From a bacterium (lineage in GTDB: Bacteria; Cyanobacteriota; Sericytochromatia; S15B-MN24; VGJW01), in the NCBI GenBank assembly GCA_021790035.1, contig JAJYIO010000032.1:1-11883 (forward strand): a DNA stretch of 11,883 nucleotides, read 5' to 3'. The notes beneath the pieces are model-generated. The model did no database searches, had not been told where the DNA came from, and saw only the letters and a program-made list of their open reading frames with translations. Shown here in pieces: positions 11,551-11,883 of this stretch (position 1 is the first letter of the stretch; every line of letters starts with the position of its first letter). The translations under genes and the position numbers were made by a program.

Positions 11551-11883
11551 ATGGATCGGTTGGAGACGACGGCGGGATTGCGGTCGAAGGGCTACCGCGT
11601 CACGCCCCAGCGCGAGCGGATCCTCGAGGTGTTTCACGATCTGCCCCTGGGCACGCACCTCTCGGCCGAGGAGCTGCACCAGCGGCTCCGGAATAGTCAG
11701 CCGCCGATCAGCCTCGCGACGACATACCGCACGCTGCACCTCCTGGCAACCCTGGGCCTGCTGAGAGAGCTTGATTTCGCCGAAGGGCACAAGCATTACG
11801 AGCTCAATCGCGGTGCAACCGATCACCAGCACCTGGTGTGCGTGGCCTGCTACACGCCGATCGAGTTCACGGGGGCCGACGTC
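11551..11883 (+). CDS. Fur-family metal-responsive repressor, 3' end cut by the window
   Basis: 111 codons are present; the gene runs off the right edge. The winged-helix domain shows GYRVTPQRERILEVF and the recognition helix SLATTYRTLHLL. Metal-site candidates are His36, the GHKHYEL motif (His80, His82) and DHQHLVCVAC (His92, His94, Cys97, Cys100), the first CxxC of the structural zinc site. The usual CG after the second Cys is CY here. The family represses iron, peroxide, zinc or manganese genes when metal-loaded; the visible part cannot decide between Fur, PerR and Zur. LRELDFAEGHKHYELN is close to cyanobacterial Fur proteins as I recall them. It lies 57 nt after the kinase stop and probably has its own promoter. 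Confidence 0.95.
   Translation, partial: MDRLETTAGLRSKGYRVTPQRERILEVFHDLPLGTHLSAEELHQRLRNSQPPISLATTYRTLHLLATLGLLRELDFAEGHKHYELNRGATDHQHLVCVACYTPIEFTGADV

Noticed and set aside
10480..11832. 450-codon minus-strand frame opposite the kinase and Fur genes
   Set aside because: Antisense shadow spanning two well-recognised genes and the gap between them.

Overview
This is a G+C-rich bacterial chromosome segment (roughly two thirds G+C by eye) with single-copy housekeeping genes: infC-rpmI-rplT, a type I asparaginase, a histidine kinase and a Fur-family regulator. No phage, transposon, CRISPR, rRNA or tRNA signal was found. The partial Fur protein (LRELDFAEGHKHYELN, ISLATTYRTL) reads most like cyanobacterial Fur proteins. 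A high-G+C non-photosynthetic relative of Cyanobacteria (Sericytochromatia-like) is a reasonable guess, but it rests on recall of family sequences, not on a search.

Layout. 1-421 is non-coding and hairpin-rich, and probably serves as the leader of a P-loop kinase-like gene of unknown function (422-1399, TTG start). It converges, through a 14-bp perfect hairpin, on a 925-residue exported YncE-type beta-propeller/phosphoesterase (1466-4243, minus). That gene is divergent from a type I asparaginase with an unusual C-terminal extension (4337-5929). A polytopic GT-C-like membrane protein follows (6042-7655) and converges, through a 16-bp hairpin, on the translation operon infC-rpmI-rplT (8972 to 7667, minus). 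The infC operon has a 160-nt leader that looks like a transcription attenuator, and infC appears to start with AUU. Back-to-back with the infC promoter is an operon of an M20-peptidase-like protein (9243-10487) and a soluble PhoR-like histidine kinase (10477-11493, overlapping by 11 nt). A Fur-family gene runs off the right edge (11551-11883).

The window also shows a consistent promoter grammar. TTGNCT-like -35 and TAGACT/TAAAAC-like -10 boxes can be placed before several genes. For three genes the -10 ends only 6-7 nt before the ATG, which predicts leaderless mRNAs.

The most interesting items are the M20-like protein, which lacks three of six expected active-site positions and is coupled to a kinase; the infC attenuator with a matching anti-terminator; the leaderless promoter pattern; and the compositionally odd linker and unknown domain on the asparaginase. 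I did not see a multi-gene defence or biosynthetic system here.
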